Origin: Neobacillus jeddahensis
GTDB taxonomy: Bacteria > Bacillota > Bacilli > Bacillales > Cytobacillaceae
DNA length: 64,000 bases
Assembly: GCF_000612625.1 (NCBI RefSeq)
Contig: NZ_CCAS010000013.1
Span: forward strand, 1 to 64,000
Direction of reading: 5' to 3'
A model generated the notes under the pieces. It did not search any database, was not told where the DNA came from, and worked only from the letters and a program-made list of their open reading frames with translations. The translations under genes were made by a program, and so were the position numbers. Positions 8,535 to 17,943 of this stretch are shown one piece after another (position 1 is the first letter of the stretch; every line of letters starts with the position of its first letter).

Positions 8535-9023
8535 TTAAGGATGGATGATTACTCTGGTGCCATTAGGTACTCTCTCCGCAAGCTGCAGCACATCTCGATT
8601 ATACATGCGAATACAACCATGGGAAACTGCCTTACCAATTGAACTAGGATCATTCGTTCCATGTATCCCATATCCTTGTTTTGATAGCGACAGCCACAAA
8701 ACACCAAATGGACCTCCAGGATTATACTGGCGATTCACAATTACGAATTCACCAACTGGAGTATTCGTTAGCATTTTCCCAACAGCAATTGGATAAATTT
8801 TCACTAACTTTCCGTTCTGATATAAGGACAGTCTTCTTTTTCCAACCGATACTTGAATAGTATAGGGGATCGTGTCAGGTTCTGGCAGGCTAGGAATTTC
8901 AATTTTTTGCCCCACTTGTAATTGACCCACCCCAGGATTGGCTGCATAAAGGCGTTGCAGGCTAATTCGATAATTAGCAGCAATAATACTTAGCGTTTCT
9001 CCTCTTTTGACAATATGAAGCAT
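8535..9023 (-). CDS. ykuD: L,D-transpeptidase with LysM domain (YkuD)
   Basis: 162 residues. The LysM peptidoglycan-binding domain spans residues 1-45 ([15 protein letters not shown]). The YkuD catalytic domain follows, with the active-site motif [20 protein letters not shown]: a His and the nucleophilic Cys in SHGCIR. It closely matches B. subtilis YkuD (164 residues), which makes 3-3 peptide cross-links in spore or stationary-phase peptidoglycan. The ATG at 9023 is chosen over 9041 because GGGGGAGGAG stands just before it and the length then equals YkuD. It follows the class V aminotransferase gene by 14 bases, probably as one operon. Confidence 0.92.
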   Translation of the reverse strand: MLHIVKRGETLSIIAANYRISLQRLYAANPGVGQLQVGQKIEIPSLPEPDTIPYTIQVSVGKRRLSLYQNGKLVKIYPIAVGKMLTNTPVGEFVIVNRQYNPGGPFGVLWLSLSKQGYGIHGTNDPSSIGKAVSHGCIRMYNRDVLQLAERVPNGTRVIIHP

Positions 9024-9037
9024 GCTCCTCCCCCCTT

Positions 9038-10540
9038 TCATTCAAATCGAAATAATGGCGAAAGATCTTCGCGAATATGCGTGAGATAAAAGTAATCATT
9101 ACTAGCAACATCATATTTATATTCCTTTTTCCATTCCTTGATATTCTGAGTAATTTCTTGTAGGGCATTTACAAAGGAAATAATTTCTTCATCTGTCATT
9201 ACTGGATGCAACGAAAACCTTACCCAACCTGGTTTTAATGACTGATCTCCTTCATTTATTTTATTCATAATTTGCATAGAGTCGTTTTGATCAATTTGAT
9301 AAAGATAATGTCCATATGTCCCCGCACAAGAACAGCCCCCCCTCACTTGTATTCCATATCGATCATTAAGTAAGCGGACGATTAAATTGTAATGAATGTC
9401 TTCAATATAAAAGGATACAATTCCAATCCTCCGATTGATATTTCCATCTAATATATGAAGACCTCGAATATTTTTTAATCCTGAAAATAACAGTTTAAGT
9501 TGCTCCTTCTCTCTATTTAAAATATGTTCAACACCCATTTGATCTTTCAAATTCAAACATAAGGCCGTCCGAATCGCTTGTAGAATACCTGGCGTCCCTC
9601 CATCTTCCCTCAGCTCAATCTCCTTATAATACTGGTGGTCACCCCAAGGATTAGTCCACGTTACTGTCCCACCACCTGGATGATCAGGAACTTGGTTGTT
9701 ATACAATCTCGAATCAAAGATGAGAACCCCGCTTGTACCTGGTCCCCCTAAAAATTTATGTGGCGAGAAAAAGATAGCATCTAATTTCTCAAGGGGATCT
9801 TCTGGATGCATATCGATGGTTTCGTATGGAGCAGCTGCAGCAAAATCCACACAACAAATTCCTCCATATTGGTGCATCATTTTTGCTAGTTGATAATAGG
9901 GCGTCACAATCCCGGTTACATTCGAACATGCCGTAAACGATCCTATTTTTAAAGGGCGCTTTTTGTATCGTTGTAAAAGTTCCTCTAAGTGATTAACATT
10001 CACTCCCCCATTTGGATTGGGATCTACTATTTTCACATCGGCCAATGTTTCCAGCCAAGAGGTTTGATTCGAATGATGCTCCATATGGGTAATAAATACG
10101 ATTGGTCTTTCTTCCTCAGGACTAAGTAATCGATTTTTAAACTGATCAGGGACTCTTAGACCCAATAGTCGTTGGAATTTATTAATGACAGATGTCATCC
10201 CAAATCCATCCAAGATGATAGCGTCATGTGGATCGGCATGAACATGATCCTTTATGATTTGTTTAGATTGTTTATAGATTCCGGTCATCATTAAACTAGT
10301 AATATTTGATTCCGTATGTGTATTTGCCATATAGGGGCCGAAAACGTCAGAAATTTTTTGTTCGATTGGCTTGTATAACCGTCCACTTGCCGTCCAGTCC
10401 GCATAAATAATTTTCTTTTTTCCATAAGGAGAAGCAAATTCTTGGTCTATTCCAATCACCTGTGAGCGAAACGTTTGAAAATAATCTTCGAGGTTTTCCG
10501 GGATTCGGAAGGTTTTATTTCCTATCTTTGCGATTATCAT
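9038..10540 (-). CDS. Class V PLP-dependent aminotransferase / cysteine-desulfurase-like
   Basis: About 500 residues, fold type I. The PLP lysine lies in [15 protein letters not shown]. The active-site aspartate region is [14 protein letters not shown] cysteine-containing loop [13 protein letters not shown] sits near residue 410, reminiscent of the Csd/SufS catalytic Cys position. The N-terminus ([21 protein letters not shown]) matches the subgroup of long class V aminotransferases found in bacilli, whose substrate is not established. The ATG at 10540 has AAGGTG seven bases upstream; an in-frame GTG at 10549 is too close to that site. ykuD follows. Confidence 0.85.
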   Translation of the reverse strand: MIIAKIGNKTFRIPENLEDYFQTFRSQVIGIDQEFASPYGKKKIIYADWTASGRLYKPIEQKISDVFGPYMANTHTESNITSLMMTGIYKQSKQIIKDHVHADPHDAIILDGFGMTSVINKFQRLLGLRVPDQFKNRLLSPEEERPIVFITHMEHHSNQTSWLETLADVKIVDPNPNGGVNVNHLEELLQRYKKRPLKIGSFTACSNVTGIVTPYYQLAKMMHQYGGICCVDFAAAAPYETIDMHPEDPLEKLDAIFFSPHKFLGGPGTSGVLIFDSRLYNNQVPDHPGGGTVTWTNPWGDHQYYKEIELREDGGTPGILQAIRTALCLNLKDQMGVEHILNREKEQLKLLFSGLKNIRGLHILDGNINRRIGIVSFYIEDIHYNLIVRLLNDRYGIQVRGGCSCAGTYGHYLYQIDQNDSMQIMNKINEGDQSLKPGWVRFSLHPVMTDEEIISFVNALQEITQNIKEWKKEYKYDVASNDYFYLTHIREDLSPLFRFE

Positions 10541-10661
10541 TTGTTTCACACCTTACATTTAGTTCTGTTATTCAATATATGCAGGGACCTTTCATGCCGT
10601 TTGCCCGCCATGCCAAAAGAAATAGCTATACGTGATTTTCCACTCCTATTTTCTTCTTCAT

Positions 10662-10695
10662 AAAAAATCCCCCATCGATTTACGAATTGGGGGTA
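10662..10695 (-). terminator. Terminator of the 115-residue gene
   Basis: On the minus strand ACCCCCAAT..ATGGGGGAT is followed by TTTTTTA, directly downstream of the gene ending at 10703. Confidence 0.8.
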
Positions 10696-10702
10696 AAATG
10701 AA

Positions 10703-11050
10703 CTAATAAGTTGTAATTTTAGCAGTCTCTTTTTTTGTCACTTCATCGATCTTTTGAATAAACATTTGAAACACTCTTCTTTTTTCCTCAAGGTCCTTTA
10801 TGTACTCTTTAAGTTGGTTATAGCTTTCTTCAAATGGTTTATGGTACATTTCACGTATTTTTTCAATGATCTCTTCGTTCACGGTTGATTGGATCACTTG
10901 CTTGGTAATCCCATATTTGTAAGAATACACTTTTAATTCTTGCGCTACCTCATCATATTCATTTGCAATTTCAGCTAATACCAGCGAAATATCATCCTTC
11001 CATTCATCAAGTGATTTTTGTAAATACGACTTTGCGATGGTCTCTTCCAT
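10703..11050 (-). CDS. Hypothetical helical protein
   Basis: 115 residues, almost entirely charged alpha helix with heptad-like spacing (EIANEYDEVAQELKVYSYKY, IIEKIREMYHKPFEESYNQL, YIKDLEEKRRVFQMFIQKID), so a coiled-coil or helical bundle is likely. There are no membrane segments, signal or known catalytic motif. No family recognised. It sits divergently from the glycine-riboswitch operon and has its own terminator. Confidence 0.65.
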   Translation of the reverse strand: MEETIAKSYLQKSLDEWKDDISLVLAEIANEYDEVAQELKVYSYKYGITKQVIQSTVNEEIIEKIREMYHKPFEESYNQLKEYIKDLEEKRRVFQMFIQKIDEVTKKETAKITTY

Positions 11051-11324
11051 ATATACACCGTCCTAAAAGAAATCTTACTAATATTTACACTATTATAACG
11101 GTGCCTGATTACACTCAGGTTTCCACTAGTTTACAAAGTGGTATCAAATCATTTTGACCGATCATAATTCATTCATGTTTATACAAATATGGAGAATGTG
11201 TTATTTTCCCTCCATATTTATCTGAATTTTTATATTTTTATTGACGAAGCACTTTTTAATTGATAACATTTGTTTAATTCAATATAGCAAGCAATGATCG
11301 TTATGGGTCAAACTATAACGGGAG

Positions 11325-11396
11325 CAGCTTCTGGAGAGACCGTCTAAAGAGCGGCGCCGAAGGATTCACAATCTCAGGCAAAAGGACAGGAGAATG
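11325..11396 (+). promoter_or_regulatory. Glycine riboswitch, single aptamer
   Basis: The aptamer core is read directly: CTGGAGAGACC (11331), GCGGCGCCGAAGG (11351), and CTCAGGCAAAAGGACAGG (11373), in the order and spacing of glycine riboswitch aptamers. Only one full aptamer is seen; a short upstream hairpin GTTAT/ATAAC (11300-11319) may play the part of a ghost aptamer. An expression-platform terminator follows at 11428. CAATCTCA (11369-11376) can pair with TGAGATTG (11426-11433) of the terminator. Confidence 0.9.
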
Positions 11397-11427
11397 TTGT
11401 GCATACTGCACACTTTTCTTACCTATG

Positions 11428-11455
11428 AGATTGGAGTTATTCCAATCTTTTTTTA
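11428..11455 (+). terminator. Glycine riboswitch terminator
   Basis: AGATTGGA (11428-11435), loop GTTAT, TCCAATCT (11441-11448), then TTTTTTATTTT. It lies 24 bases before the ACT gene start, where a transcription-control platform is expected. Confidence 0.85.
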
Positions 11456-11478
11456 TTTTATTAAATGAGGTGAAAGAA

Positions 11479-11754
11479 ATGGAAAAAAGACGTGCAGTGG
11501 TTAGTGTGATAGGCAAGGACAAAGTTGGCATAATTTCTCGGGTCACCGCAGTATTAGCTGAAAACAATATGAATATTCTTGATATCAACCAAACAATTTT
11601 ACAAGATTTTTTTACCATGATGATGATTATTGATATTTCTGTAATAGATCATTTGAATAAATTACGGGATGAATTAGAGCTGGTCGGCGAAGAAATGGAT
11701 TTGAAAATCAATATACAGTTAGAAGATATCTTTCAAGCGATGCACAGAATTTAA
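11479..11754 (+). CDS. ACT-domain protein (UPF0237 family)
   Basis: 91 residues from ATG 11479, with GAGGTG upstream; the earlier in-frame ATG at 11425 lies in the riboswitch terminator. One ACT domain fills the protein: [25 protein letters not shown] then [12 protein letters not shown] domains bind amino acids, and E. coli GcvR, a two-ACT repressor-binding protein, responds to glycine. A glycine riboswitch upstream and the UPF0210 partner 17 bases downstream suggest a role in glycine or one-carbon control. That role is inference. Confidence 0.88.
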   Translation: MEKRRAVVSVIGKDKVGIISRVTAVLAENNMNILDINQTILQDFFTMMMIIDISVIDHLNKLRDELELVGEEMDLKINIQLEDIFQAMHRI

Positions 11755-11771
11755 ACTTAGGAGCGATACAT

Positions 11772-13133
11772 ATGTCAATTGCTATGGATGAAATTATTCA
11801 AACCATCCGAATGGTCCAAATGGAAAATCTAGATATTCGTACGGTTACGATGGGAATCAGCCTCCAAGATTGTGCAGATTCAGATTTTTATAAGATGAAT
11901 AAACGAGTTTATGAGAAAATTATTACGTATGCGGGGAATTTAAAGAGTGTGGCGGAGATAACGGAGAAAGAATTCGGGGTGCCTATCATCAATAAACGGA
12001 TTTCCATCACCCCTATTGCAGAAATACTTGGAAATGCAACAGTGGAACAAGCAATTGAACTAGCAAAAACTCTTGATAAAGCGGCTAAGCAACTGGGAGT
12101 TGATTTTATTGGCGGGTTTTCGGCTCTCGTCCATAAAGGAGCCTCTATAGGAGATGAAACCTTATTAAAGTCATTACCGCGCGCTTTGAGCGAAACCGAA
12201 CGGGTTTGTGCATCTGTCTCTGTTGCTACTACTCGGACTGGAATTAATATGGATGCAGTTCAGCAAATGGGGTTCATCATAAAAGAAGCAGCTGAGTTAA
12301 CAAAAGATCATAATGGCATTGCATGTGCTAAACTGGTTGTATTTTGTAACCCTGTTGAAGACAATCCCTTTATGGCGGGTGCCTTTCATGGCTCCGGTGA
12401 AGGAGAAGTTGTACTAAATGTCGGAGTTAGTGGACCTGGAGTTGTCTTAAACGCATTAAGGCGTCATCCAAGTGCAGATCTCGGAGAAGTTTCTGACATT
12501 ATTAAAAAGACCGCCTTCAAAATTACCCGAGCAGGAGAATTAATTGGCAGAGTAGTAGCTAAACGTCTTGGGATCCCGTTTGGCATAATGGATTTATCGC
12601 TTGCTCCAACGAATGCCGTAAATGACAGTGTTGCGGAAATACTCGAGGAAATCGGGCTGGAACGAGTGGGAACGCATGGTACCATTGCTGCTTTGGCACT
12701 CATGAATGATGCGGTAAAAAAAGGGGGAGCTATGGCTAGCTCATATGTTGGTGGATTAAGTGGTGCTTTTATTCCTGTTAGTGAAGATAATGGGATGATA
12801 AGAGGCATTATTGAAGGATCCCTTACATTATCAAAGCTTGAGGCGATGACATGCGTATGCTCCGTGGGCCTCGATATGATCGCAATCACTGGTAATGTCA
12901 CGCCTGCAACCCTATCTGCGATAATCGCCGACGAGGCAGCAATTGGCATGATCAATAAGAAAACCACTGCAGTCCGTGTTATTCCTGTTCCAGGTAAAAA
13001 TGAAGGTGAAATGGTTGAATTTGGCGGGTTGCTTGGACGTGCCCCAGTTATGGGAGTGAACCCCTTTAGTTCTCAAAAACTCATCGACCGAGGCGGAAGA
13101 ATTCCCGCCCCATTACAAGCACTAATCAATTAA
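11772..13133 (+). CDS. UPF0210 (PFL-like) family protein
   Basis: 453 residues, soluble, full length for the UPF0210/DUF711 family. Conserved stretches include [17 protein letters not shown] near the N-terminus, [26 protein letters not shown] near residue 215 and [20 protein letters not shown] at the C-terminus. Structures of this family are said to resemble glycyl-radical enzymes, but no radical-site Gly motif is obvious and no reaction is known. It is always close to an ACT protein in many Firmicutes, as here (17-base gap, GGAG site). Transcription should be governed by the glycine riboswitch. Confidence 0.88.
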   Translation: MSIAMDEIIQTIRMVQMENLDIRTVTMGISLQDCADSDFYKMNKRVYEKIITYAGNLKSVAEITEKEFGVPIINKRISITPIAEILGNATVEQAIELAKTLDKAAKQLGVDFIGGFSALVHKGASIGDETLLKSLPRALSETERVCASVSVATTRTGINMDAVQQMGFIIKEAAELTKDHNGIACAKLVVFCNPVEDNPFMAGAFHGSGEGEVVLNVGVSGPGVVLNALRRHPSADLGEVSDIIKKTAFKITRAGELIGRVVAKRLGIPFGIMDLSLAPTNAVNDSVAEILEEIGLERVGTHGTIAALALMNDAVKKGGAMASSYVGGLSGAFIPVSEDNGMIRGIIEGSLTLSKLEAMTCVCSVGLDMIAITGNVTPATLSAIIADEAAIGMINKKTTAVRVIPVPGKNEGEMVEFGGLLGRAPVMGVNPFSSQKLIDRGGRIPAPLQALIN

Positions 13134-13160
13134 ATTAAATTAAATTGACATCCTCAACCT

Positions 13161-13193
13161 GTAAAAGCTGTGTATATTTCGCACGGCTTTTAC
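13161..13193. terminator. Possible terminator hairpin
   Basis: GTAAAAGC (13161-13168) pairs with GCTTTTAC (13186-13193) between convergent genes. There is no clear T-run on either strand, so termination efficiency is uncertain. Confidence 0.35.
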
Positions 13194-13843
13194 TACGGTG
13201 AAGTTGTTATCTTTCGATATGGACGATGCTTGTTATTTTTTTGCTTCCTCCATTCAACAAACAAAAGGTTAACAATAATAGACAGATATACGGCGAGCGG
13301 AAATGCAATGGAACTGTCCATGATCAACGAAAAAGGGATTACAACAATTCGAAAGGTCACAAACACCCACGTAATCGCATAACTTCGAAGAATCCAAAGT
13401 TTGTGTTCAGCTATTTTTCGCTGCATTGCACGAATAACACCAATGGCTGTAGTCCAAAGCCACAAGGCATTTAATACAAGGAAGGCGATGGTTGATGATA
13501 GGCCTCCTGTAGCTGAGATTGCAAGGTATGGCACCATGAATAGATTTAGAAAAATTGCTAACACATATATTTTCCCCATTCTTTTATGAAGCTTCGGACT
13601 TCTTTGGCTAATCTTAGTCAGTTGAAATGGACCAATCACTAATGAGATCGTTCCTAATAAAATATGTGAATAAAAAAACCATTTCCAAGTCCCTACTGAA
13701 AAATCAGGATTTTCCATTTTTCCTTTTACCATTGGCGCATGTTCGACACCATTTAATAAGAACATCACAAAAATATAGACTGTAAATACAACAATCGTAA
13801 AATACATCCAACTAATTGAAGCATTATTTCTTTTTTCTTTCAT
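13193..13843 (-). CDS. DUF2306 family membrane protein
   Basis: 216 residues with six to seven hydrophobic segments. The family hallmarks are FYSHILLGTISLVIGPFQL, PKLHKRMGKIYVLAIFLN and AEHKLWILRSYAITWVFVTFR, with several conserved His and Arg residues in or near the membrane. The function of DUF2306 is not known. Its start is two bases from the stop of the GNAT gene upstream, so the two are probably co-transcribed from the TetR-controlled group. Confidence 0.82.
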   Translation of the reverse strand: MKEKRNNASISWMYFTIVVFTVYIFVMFLLNGVEHAPMVKGKMENPDFSVGTWKWFFYSHILLGTISLVIGPFQLTKISQRSPKLHKRMGKIYVLAIFLNLFMVPYLAISATGGLSSTIAFLVLNALWLWTTAIGVIRAMQRKIAEHKLWILRSYAITWVFVTFRIVVIPFSLIMDSSIAFPLAVYLSIIVNLLFVEWRKQKNNKHRPYRKITTSP

Positions 13844-13845
13844 AA

Positions 13846-14361
13846 TTAGCTTTCACTCCTCGTAACTATTTTCTCAAAGCATATATATGGTGCCGAACGG
13901 AAAGGATAGCAAATCTCCCCTCTCTCTTGGAATCCAGCGTGTTCGTACATCTTTAAGGCCCCCTTGTTCCCAGAAAATACATCAAGCCGCATACTGGAAA
14001 ATCCATTCGAAATAGCGTATTCGCCAGCAAATCCGAGTAATTTTTTTCCATATCCTCTCCCTTGATACAAAGGATGAATCCCTAATCGATGGATCATTAA
14101 CGGCCTCCCCCTTTCATCCATCCATTTGAGGCTCTGAAACTGTTTGTTTTCATTCGTATCCAGCACAATCACACCGATAACTTGATTATCTATAAGGATG
14201 CCGAAAAGATGCCCCAACTTGATATCTGAATTAATCACAAATCTATTAGGATAAAAGCAGTCCCATTGATGAATCCCCTTTTTCTTCAAATCTGATGTAA
14301 TATCTGAATATAATCGGTGAACTTTTTTCTTTTTTTCCTGCCCGATTGGGAATATATCCAT
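13846..14361 (-). CDS. GNAT family N-acetyltransferase
   Basis: 171 residues from ATG 14361 (GGAGGAGG upstream). GNAT motif A is LGIHPLYQGRGYGKKLLGFA, followed by SMRLDVFSGNKGALKMYEHAGF. The C-terminus (GEICYPFRSAPYICFEKI) is typical of uncharacterised Bacillus acetyltransferases. A TetR-type palindrome lies just upstream of its ribosome site, suggesting control by the neighbouring regulator. The acceptor substrate is unknown. Confidence 0.85.
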   Translation of the reverse strand: MDIFPIGQEKKKKVHRLYSDITSDLKKKGIHQWDCFYPNRFVINSDIKLGHLFGILIDNQVIGVIVLDTNENKQFQSLKWMDERGRPLMIHRLGIHPLYQGRGYGKKLLGFAGEYAISNGFSSMRLDVFSGNKGALKMYEHAGFQERGEICYPFRSAPYICFEKIVTRSES

Positions 14362-14373
14362 CACGCCCTCCTC

Positions 14374-14392
14374 CATACCGACTGTCGGTATG
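14374..14392. promoter_or_regulatory. TetR-type operator, site 2
   Basis: Perfect inverted repeat CATACCGA-CTG-TCGGTATG between the tetR gene and the GNAT gene. On the minus strand it abuts the GGAGG site of the GNAT gene. It shares the ACCGAC..GTCGGT core with the operator at 15760-15778. Confidence 0.7.
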
Positions 14393-14434
14393 TTAATTAA
14401 AATGTGCCCCCAACATAGAGGAAACATTTTGTTA

Positions 14435-15034
14435 CTACATCAAAGATTTCATAATTACTTTAAATATATCTGTAGCCTCGACTTGATCATTCTCATCAGT
14501 TGATACTATTTGCGTCACTCGCAAGCCATAAGAAAACGTCATCATCAATAATGCCATTTTGTCAGCATCAATGCTTGCTGGAATCACGCAATGCTCCTGC
14601 CCCACCTTTATCCAGTGCGCTCCAGTGTCCTTACTATATTTAAAAATATCATGAAGAATCTTTTTAACCTTTTCATTGTCCTGACTTAATAAATATAGAA
14701 AAATTAGATTGCCAACCTCATGTGGATTTTGCCGCCCGAAAAAAAATTGACTGACAACCTCGAATTGATTTTGATTAGGATTCCCCTCCTTTATGGTCAT
14801 TTTCAACATCTCATGAAACATGTCATTCATTTCCTCAATCTTAGACTTTAAAATAAGCCCAAATAATTCATCCTTACTATCAACATAGTGATAAATGGCA
14901 CCCTTAGACAGTCCTGATTGTTCAATAATGTCTCGTAATGTAGTGTTTCGACACCCTTTTTCTAAAATGATTTTTTCTGTAATGGTTAATATATGTTGAA
15001 AGCTTGGATTATGATATAAAGTTGTTTTTACCAT
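14435..15034 (-). CDS. TetR/AcrR family transcriptional regulator
   Basis: 199 residues. The N-terminal DNA-binding domain (about 10-60) reads HILTITEKIILEKGCRNTTLRDIIEQSGLSKGAIYHYVDSKDELF, a textbook TetR helix-turn-helix. The remainder is the variable helical ligand-binding domain. ATG 15034 is preferred over 15046 because AAGGATGG stands about eleven bases upstream. It lies inside a minus-strand group with a membrane protein before it and GNAT and DUF2306 genes after it, and two matching palindromes flank these genes, so it probably represses its own group. The inducer is unknown. Confidence 0.9.
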   Translation of the reverse strand: MVKTTLYHNPSFQHILTITEKIILEKGCRNTTLRDIIEQSGLSKGAIYHYVDSKDELFGLILKSKIEEMNDMFHEMLKMTIKEGNPNQNQFEVVSQFFFGRQNPHEVGNLIFLYLLSQDNEKVKKILHDIFKYSKDTGAHWIKVGQEHCVIPASIDADKMALLMMTFSYGLRVTQIVSTDENDQVEATDIFKVIMKSLM

Positions 15035-15068
15035 GTGTACTACCATCCTTAGTCCGTATTCAATATCT

Positions 15069-15713
15069 CTATATTTTAGTAAGTCTGTCTAAACGCGTTT
15101 TTGCATACCTCCGATATAACAGGGTAAATAATATGGCAGCCCCAATTACACTGTAAAAAATTACTTGCGATATTGCTAAAAAGGCAGATATAGACAGTTC
15201 ATATACAAGTATACTTTTTATCACTGCTTCTCCCACCAGTGCTATACCCCAAATGGCGGTCATTACGCGTAAAACAAATCGGAAATAGGGAAATTCCCAA
15301 TTATTTTCAAATTGTCCCTTTTTTTCAGACTCATTATTGCTGCTAAATCTAATGGCAAAATGATAAATCAACGGTTTCGAAAAGAACAAGGAACCAATAA
15401 AAACGAACCCTAACAAACCAGTAACCATTGATTCTCGCAACAAAATTAACCTTTCATTGCCACCTAACAAGAAGGCTAGTAAACTTAATACAAATCCAAA
15501 AAGCATAAACAGTCCAAAGGCATCAGCCTTTCTATATTTTACTATATGAATTAGATTATCTCCTAACGGTATCAAAGTGGCTATTAACAATGATACAATG
15601 CTTGTGAAATATCCCAACAATAAGTTATATACAACAACTGGTATCAACCCATTAATCACAAGACTTAGGACAATGGTTTGAATTACTTTTCTTCTTGATT
15701 GTTGAGTTGCCAA
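15069..15713 (-). CDS. VC0807-like membrane protein
   Basis: 214 residues with six or seven hydrophobic segments (VVVYNLLLGYFTSIVSLLIAT, LGDNLIHIVKYRKADAFGLFM, LGFVFIGSLFFSKPLIY). The layout with LFFSKPLIYHFA and an acidic/polar central loop resembles the VC0807 family, whose function is unknown. The start is TTG 15713 with AAAAGGGGAG seven bases upstream; the in-frame codons further up overlap the promoter. It is first in the TetR-controlled group, so it is the likely main target of regulation. Confidence 0.75.
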   Translation of the reverse strand: MATQQSRRKVIQTIVLSLVINGLIPVVVYNLLLGYFTSIVSLLIATLIPLGDNLIHIVKYRKADAFGLFMLFGFVLSLLAFLLGGNERLILLRESMVTGLLGFVFIGSLFFSKPLIYHFAIRFSSNNESEKKGQFENNWEFPYFRFVLRVMTAIWGIALVGEAVIKSILVYELSISAFLAISQVIFYSVIGAAILFTLLYRRYAKTRLDRLTKI

Positions 15714-15753
15714 TGTTCTTCTCCCCTTTTTACTTTCCTTATGTTCTAGTTTT

Positions 15754-15782
15754 ATATTACAAACCGTCAGTCGGTTTGTCAA
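15754..15782 (-). promoter_or_regulatory. Promoter with embedded TetR operator, site 1
   Basis: On the minus strand TTGACA (15782-15777), a 17-base spacer and TAATAT (15759-15754). The spacer is almost exactly the palindrome CAAACCG-ACTGA-CGGTTTG (15778-15760). A protein bound there would block RNA polymerase. The core ACCGACTGACGGT matches site 2. Confidence 0.82.
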
Positions 15783-15927
15783 ATGGTTTTTACTATTTTT
15801 TCCTCCTAAAGAAAGATATGCGATTATTTGCTAAACTGAATCTTACCCTACATTCTTCTTTTTAGAATGGGTGACTTCTTCCTTGGAATAGTGGTAAACT
15901 ATTCATATCTTTTTATGAAGGAGCACC

Positions 15928-16719
15928 ATGATGACTAAATACAAGGTTTTATTTTTAGATATTGATGGCACCATCTTAACTCCTAATGATTCGATCGAAG
16001 ATTCTACAAAAAATGCTGTTGCACAAGTTCAAGCAAAAGGGTTAGAGGTTTTTTTAGCGACAGGTAGACCTCTACATGAAATTGATGAACTAGCCAAAAA
16101 ATTAAACATTGACTCGTTTATTGGCTATAACGGTGCCTATGCAACATACCAACACGAAGATATTTTTCAGGAGCCCATGGATAAGAAATTAGTCCAACGA
16201 TTCATGGAGATTGCCGCAAAACATCACCATGAAGTCGTTCTATACACAAATAAGGAGAATGTATTAACATCTTTAGATTCTCCTGGTATGCAGAAATTTG
16301 TGGAAATGTTTCACCTACATAAGAATGTCGCTTTTTCTCCATCAAACCATTACGATGTTCTCGGAATGACGTTAGTGAATGTGAAGGAAGATGATCTTGC
16401 TCCCTATAACCAGGAGGAAAGTATCCATTTATCTCAAGTAAATGTAGACGGGATGCGTCATTGTTATGACGTCATTAGAGACAAAGTAAATAAAGGGTAC
16501 GGAATTCAGATGGTATTAAAACGGCTTGGTATTGAAAAAGAAACTTCAATCGCCTTCGGGGATGGCATGAATGATAAAGAAATGCTCCAAACGGTTGGAG
16601 AAAGTTTCGCCATGGGGAACGGACATCCTAATATTTTTCAATACGCAAAGCATAAAACAACTGAAGTAACAAATTCAGGGATTTATAATGGGCTAAAGCA
16701 GCTTGGATTGGTTGATTAA
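15928..16719 (+). CDS. Cof-type HAD-IIB hydrolase
   Basis: 263 residues. HAD motif I is DIDGTIL (Asp11 and Asp13 catalytic), motif II FLATGRPL, and motif IV FGDGMNDKEML, with a C2B cap between. This is the Cof/YbiV class of sugar-phosphate or nucleotide-cofactor phosphatases; the substrate cannot be predicted. The start ATG is preceded by AAGGAG. Followed by a strong terminator. Confidence 0.9.
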   Translation: MMTKYKVLFLDIDGTILTPNDSIEDSTKNAVAQVQAKGLEVFLATGRPLHEIDELAKKLNIDSFIGYNGAYATYQHEDIFQEPMDKKLVQRFMEIAAKHHHEVVLYTNKENVLTSLDSPGMQKFVEMFHLHKNVAFSPSNHYDVLGMTLVNVKEDDLAPYNQEESIHLSQVNVDGMRHCYDVIRDKVNKGYGIQMVLKRLGIEKETSIAFGDGMNDKEMLQTVGESFAMGNGHPNIFQYAKHKTTEVTNSGIYNGLKQLGLVD

Positions 16720-16740
16720 CTAGGTAGTCCATTCAATATA

Positions 16741-16787
16741 AAAAAGTGCAGGAACTCATTTCAAGCGAAATGTGCCTGCACTTTTTT
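16741..16787 (+). terminator. Terminator of the HAD gene
   Basis: AAAAAGTGCAGG (16741-16752) pairs with CCTGCACTTTTT (16775-16786), with more T after it. Confidence 0.9.
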
Positions 16788-16955
16788 ATTTTATGGTGGT
16801 TGCCCACATATATTGCAAGAATATGTTGTTATTTTGAAAATTACGTCTTGTTTTGATAGCTTTTGTCATGCGGCAGGAAAAACACATACCAGATGGTGAA
16901 TAACTAGTCTAAGAAAAAATTATTTCCTATATACAAATAGAGAGGAATGATTAGT

Positions 16956-17834
16956 GTGAAAACTTATACCTTAAAAGAAGTTTCCAAAAAAATAAATGTC
17001 ACACCTGGAACAGTTCGCCAATGGGAACGAGATTTTGCCGATTTACTTGACATCCCTCGTACAAAACAAGGGGCAAGAATTTATACTAATTTGGAAATGG
17101 AACAACTATTAGAAATTAAACATATGGCTGGCAACAAAGTGAGCAAGCACTTAATTAGACAAAGGATGCAAAAACGACAGGAACCGGAAGAAATAGCTAC
17201 AATAAAGCCTACAGCTGATGTCTCAGTAGAAATCATCTCTGAAGAAGAAATGTTACCAGTTCCACTAGAAGAAAGTGCAATGAAAAATACGGAACTATTT
17301 TTTGATGCAATGGAAACGTATAAGAAAACATTTTTAAATGAAGTAAAGGATGAAATTCGAAATGTTGTTCGCAAAGAAGTGGTGGAAGAGGTAAAGAAGG
17401 AAATTAAAAACGGGCAGCTTTTTACGGTAAAAGCCGTTTCTGATTCCATTTATAAATCAACAGCCAACACGAAAGTTGAAATACAAGAATTAACTGAGAC
17501 ACTCGAAAAAGCCACCGAGGTGACAAAAGATTCCCTTGGCCACCTCGCAAACAGGATAACCACCGTTTCAATTGATACTTCTGAGGAAATTTTCACACTC
17601 ACAAAGCAGTTATCTGAGACGACAACTGAATTATCTCATTATGTTGATGCCACCAATAATGAAATTACCAATTTGTCTGAAACAATTTCACGAGATCGTG
17701 AATTTTTACTCAAAGAACGAAATCAATACCGACATGAAGTAACACAAAGAGAACTAGCTTTTCAACAAATGCTAACAAGCTTTCGTGATGTTGCAGGAGC
17801 AAAAGAAAAAAAATGGTGGAAATTTTGGGGTTAA
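16956..17834 (+). CDS. MerR-type HTH protein with long coiled coil and basic aromatic tail
   Basis: 292 residues from GTG 16956 (AGAGGA nine bases upstream; an ATG at 16947 directly abuts that site). The N-terminal MerR-like winged HTH is YTLKEVSKKINVTPGTVRQW (about 1-70). A long charged helical region follows, with several hydrophilic heptad stretches (VKDEIRNVVRKEVVEEVKKE; ISRDREFLLKERNQYRHEV). The extreme C-terminus is KEKKWWKFWG. Small basic-aromatic tails of this kind often bind membranes. RacA, encoded directly downstream, has the same plan: HTH, coiled coil, basic tail. A DNA-to-membrane tether is inferred; a DUF3967-like regulator is the alternative. Confidence 0.78.
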   Translation: MKTYTLKEVSKKINVTPGTVRQWERDFADLLDIPRTKQGARIYTNLEMEQLLEIKHMAGNKVSKHLIRQRMQKRQEPEEIATIKPTADVSVEIISEEEMLPVPLEESAMKNTELFFDAMETYKKTFLNEVKDEIRNVVRKEVVEEVKKEIKNGQLFTVKAVSDSIYKSTANTKVEIQELTETLEKATEVTKDSLGHLANRITTVSIDTSEEIFTLTKQLSETTTELSHYVDATNNEITNLSETISRDREFLLKERNQYRHEVTQRELAFQQMLTSFRDVAGAKEKKWWKFWG

Positions 17835-17943
17835 TTTCACTATCTTTATGTCTAGTTAGTTGAAGCACCTTGAATTTTTGTAGTTTCCTTTGGTCGATCG
17901 TCACTTATGGTTTTGGCTTATTCTATCGTTAGGAGGATTTGAC

